A stretch of 51,738 bases of DNA from Streptococcus halichoeri. Its GTDB lineage: Bacteria; Bacillota; Bacilli; Lactobacillales; Streptococcaceae. The number at the start of each line of letters is the position of its first letter. Position 1 is the stretch's first letter. Shown in pieces: positions 50,755 to 51,738 of the stretch. The notes under the pieces were generated by a model. The model ran no database searches. It was not told the origin of the DNA and saw nothing but the letters and a program-made list of their open reading frames with translations. The stretch is from contig NZ_WLZU01000014.1 in the NCBI RefSeq assembly GCF_009870755.1, positions 1 to 51,738 of the forward strand, in the 5' to 3' direction. A program made the translations under genes and the position numbers.

Positions 50755-51057
50755 TCAAGAGCGAGGAGTGGTTTTTTGCTGTGCAGCCAGTTTTTGGCTA
50801 ATGAGATCAAGACGTGGTTGAATATCTTGTTGAAAAGCTCGTGTTTTATAGGTTAAGTCTGAACTCAGGTCTTCGAGGGTTTGCATCTGTGCTTTGATAG
50901 TTGCTAAATTGGTTTTGATGCGTTTAAAATCCGCCTCAATGGCCTCTTTTTCTTGCAAGGTTTGCTTTGCTGCTGTTTGGAGCTTATCCTTGTTTTGAAA
51001 AATGGTATAGGCTAAAACGCTTGAGAGACCAAAAGTTACTAATGTACTTAATCGCAT
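50755..51057 (-). CDS. Small membrane-anchored coiled-coil protein
   Basis: A 100-residue protein. One N-terminal hydrophobic segment (about 5-19, LVTFGLSSVLAYTIF) is followed by a long helical, charged region (about 25-95) with heptad-like Leu/Ile spacing (IKTNLATIKAQMQTLEDLSS). No catalytic motif is seen. It resembles small YtxH-like or uncharacterised streptococcal proteins encoded after HIT proteins; I know no function. It overlaps the HIT gene by ten bases and is co-transcribed with it. Confidence 0.8.
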   Translation of the reverse strand: MRLSTLVTFGLSSVLAYTIFQNKDKLQTAAKQTLQEKEAIEADFKRIKTNLATIKAQMQTLEDLSSDLTYKTRAFQQDIQPRLDLISQKLAAQQKTTPRS

Positions 51058-51473
51058 AGGGCGACCTCCTTGCTGATGGTTTTAGCCAAGCTTTCTAGGG
51101 CAGCAAAATCTGGCTCATGGGTTGTATAGTGGATGTCAATACCATCTTTGTTGCTGTAGCGCGGCACTAAATGAATATGGGCATGAAAAACGGTTTGCCC
51201 AGCCAGAGGCTCGTTGTTGTTAATGATATTCATAGCTTGTGCTCCGGTTGCTTTTTGTAGGCCACGGGCAATTTTGGGTAGTCTTGCAAAGGTTGTTTTA
51301 GCCGTTTCTGCATCCATGGCAAGCACATTACGGACATGTTTTTTGGGTACTAACAGGGTATGACCCTTGGTTGTTTGTGTAATATCTAAAAAGGCCAGAA
51401 CCTGGTCATCTTCATAAACTTTCGATGCGGGAATCTCACCGGCAATTATCTTACAAAAAATACAGTCATTCAT
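51048..51473 (-). CDS. HIT family protein (nucleotide hydrolase/transferase)
   Basis: A 141-residue histidine-triad protein. The signature is HAHIHLVPR (about 98-106), with the N-terminal zinc-like CIFCKIIAGEIPASKVYED and LVPKKHVRNV. HIT proteins hydrolyse AMP-lysine-type or dinucleotide substrates; the exact one here is not known. AAAGGATA precedes the ATG. It is followed by the small coiled-coil gene with a ten-base overlap. Confidence 0.95.
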   Translation of the reverse strand: MNDCIFCKIIAGEIPASKVYEDDQVLAFLDITQTTKGHTLLVPKKHVRNVLAMDAETAKTTFARLPKIARGLQKATGAQAMNIINNNEPLAGQTVFHAHIHLVPRYSNKDGIDIHYTTHEPDFAALESLAKTISKEVALCD

Positions 51474-51629
51474 AGGCTATCCTTTCTGAGGGCAAATGGC
51501 TTAGTAGGGCCAGCCACAGGATGAATGGTGGCTTGACACGCTTCAATAATAATCATGTTACTTAGTTTTATCTTAGCATGTGCCTTTAGATATTGCAAAC
51601 CTTTACAATCCAGAATCATTCCCGTAGTT

Positions 51630-51708
51630 AATATTGTTGTCCAATTTGTTATAGTCCAAAGGGAGATAATAATGACTTTCCTTGTCTTAACAATTGGTCA
51701 ACAATATT
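51630..51708. repeat. Long inverted repeat at the right edge
   Basis: AATATTGTTG-T-CCAATT-T-GTTA (51630-51651) is complementary to TAAC-AATTGG-T-CAACAATATT (51688-51708): 20 pairs with one mismatch and one bulge, around a 36-base loop. The loop holds GGGAG and the ATG of a partial ORF. The unit could be an IS end, an operator or an RNA switch. Confidence 0.75.
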
Positions 51709-51738
51709 CACTGATGCCCTTTCTTCCAATTAAATGCA
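51672..51738 (+). CDS. Start of an unknown ORF (partial)
   Basis: An ATG at 51672 with GGGAG at good distance opens a frame that runs to the window end (22 codons), starting MTFLVLTIGQQYSLMPF. It is hydrophobic and not recognisable. It overlaps the right arm of the long inverted repeat. It may be a real gene start or chance. Confidence 0.3.
   Translation, partial: MTFLVLTIGQQYSLMPFLPIKC

Overview
The window is chromosome from a low-GC Firmicute, almost certainly a Streptococcus of the pyogenic group. The evidence is the complete streptococcal type II fatty-acid operon headed by fabM-fabT, a manLMN-type sugar PTS, a bifunctional relA-dtd pair, an LCP gene next to tsaE, and an M-like coiled-coil surface protein with an LPSTG anchor. 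I cannot name the species from sequence alone.

Layout. 1-1461: the right end of an integrated island (excisionase-like tail, tyrosine integrase) ending in the 3' end of tRNA-Lys(CTT). A probable 6S RNA gene follows. 1754-5411: rarA and the folate genes pabA and pabB-pabC. 5735-8995: a wall-anchored amidase, a DUF4298 protein and a TM2 protein with a structured leader. 9065-11062: a two-gene prophage relic between a duplicated piece of the DUF3013 gene start. 11041-14101: DUF3013, ASCH, Nudix, prmA and rsmE. 14597-22212: an accessory region with an orphan double-glycine peptide, a glucose/maltose-type EIICBA, an endonuclease/exonuclease/phosphatase-fold (EEP) protein, the M-like protein and three paralogous small secreted proteins of unknown function. 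22213-26755: M42 peptidase, nrdI, relA and dtd. 27420-38182: FAS II operon (fabM, fabT, fabH, acpP, fabK, fabD, fabG, fabF, accB, fabZ, accC, accD, accA) with FabT operators. An extra 78-codon gene related to the N-terminus of accB sits between fabF and accB. Remnants of ISL3-family ends lie on both sides of this operon. 38690-40168: serS under a T-box. 40338-51738: acyltransferase, mannose/glucose PTS, HAD phosphatase, purine permease, tsaE, GNAT, LCP protein, a small coiled-coil protein, HIT protein, and at the right edge a long inverted repeat over the start of a partial ORF.

How the genes work together. The FAS II genes form one pathway: malonyl-CoA is made by AccABCD, moved to ACP by FabD, condensed by FabH and FabF, reduced and dehydrated by FabG, FabZ and FabK, and diverted to unsaturated chains by FabM, all under FabT. 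Sugar uptake genes (the manLMN operon and the 15.2 kb EIICBA) carry CcpA-type sites. The accessory region at 14.6-22.2 kb is the part most likely to hold host-interaction functions. Four genes (pabB, the acyltransferase, the HAD phosphatase and tsaE) have an extended -10 box exactly six bases before the ATG and are predicted to make leaderless mRNAs.
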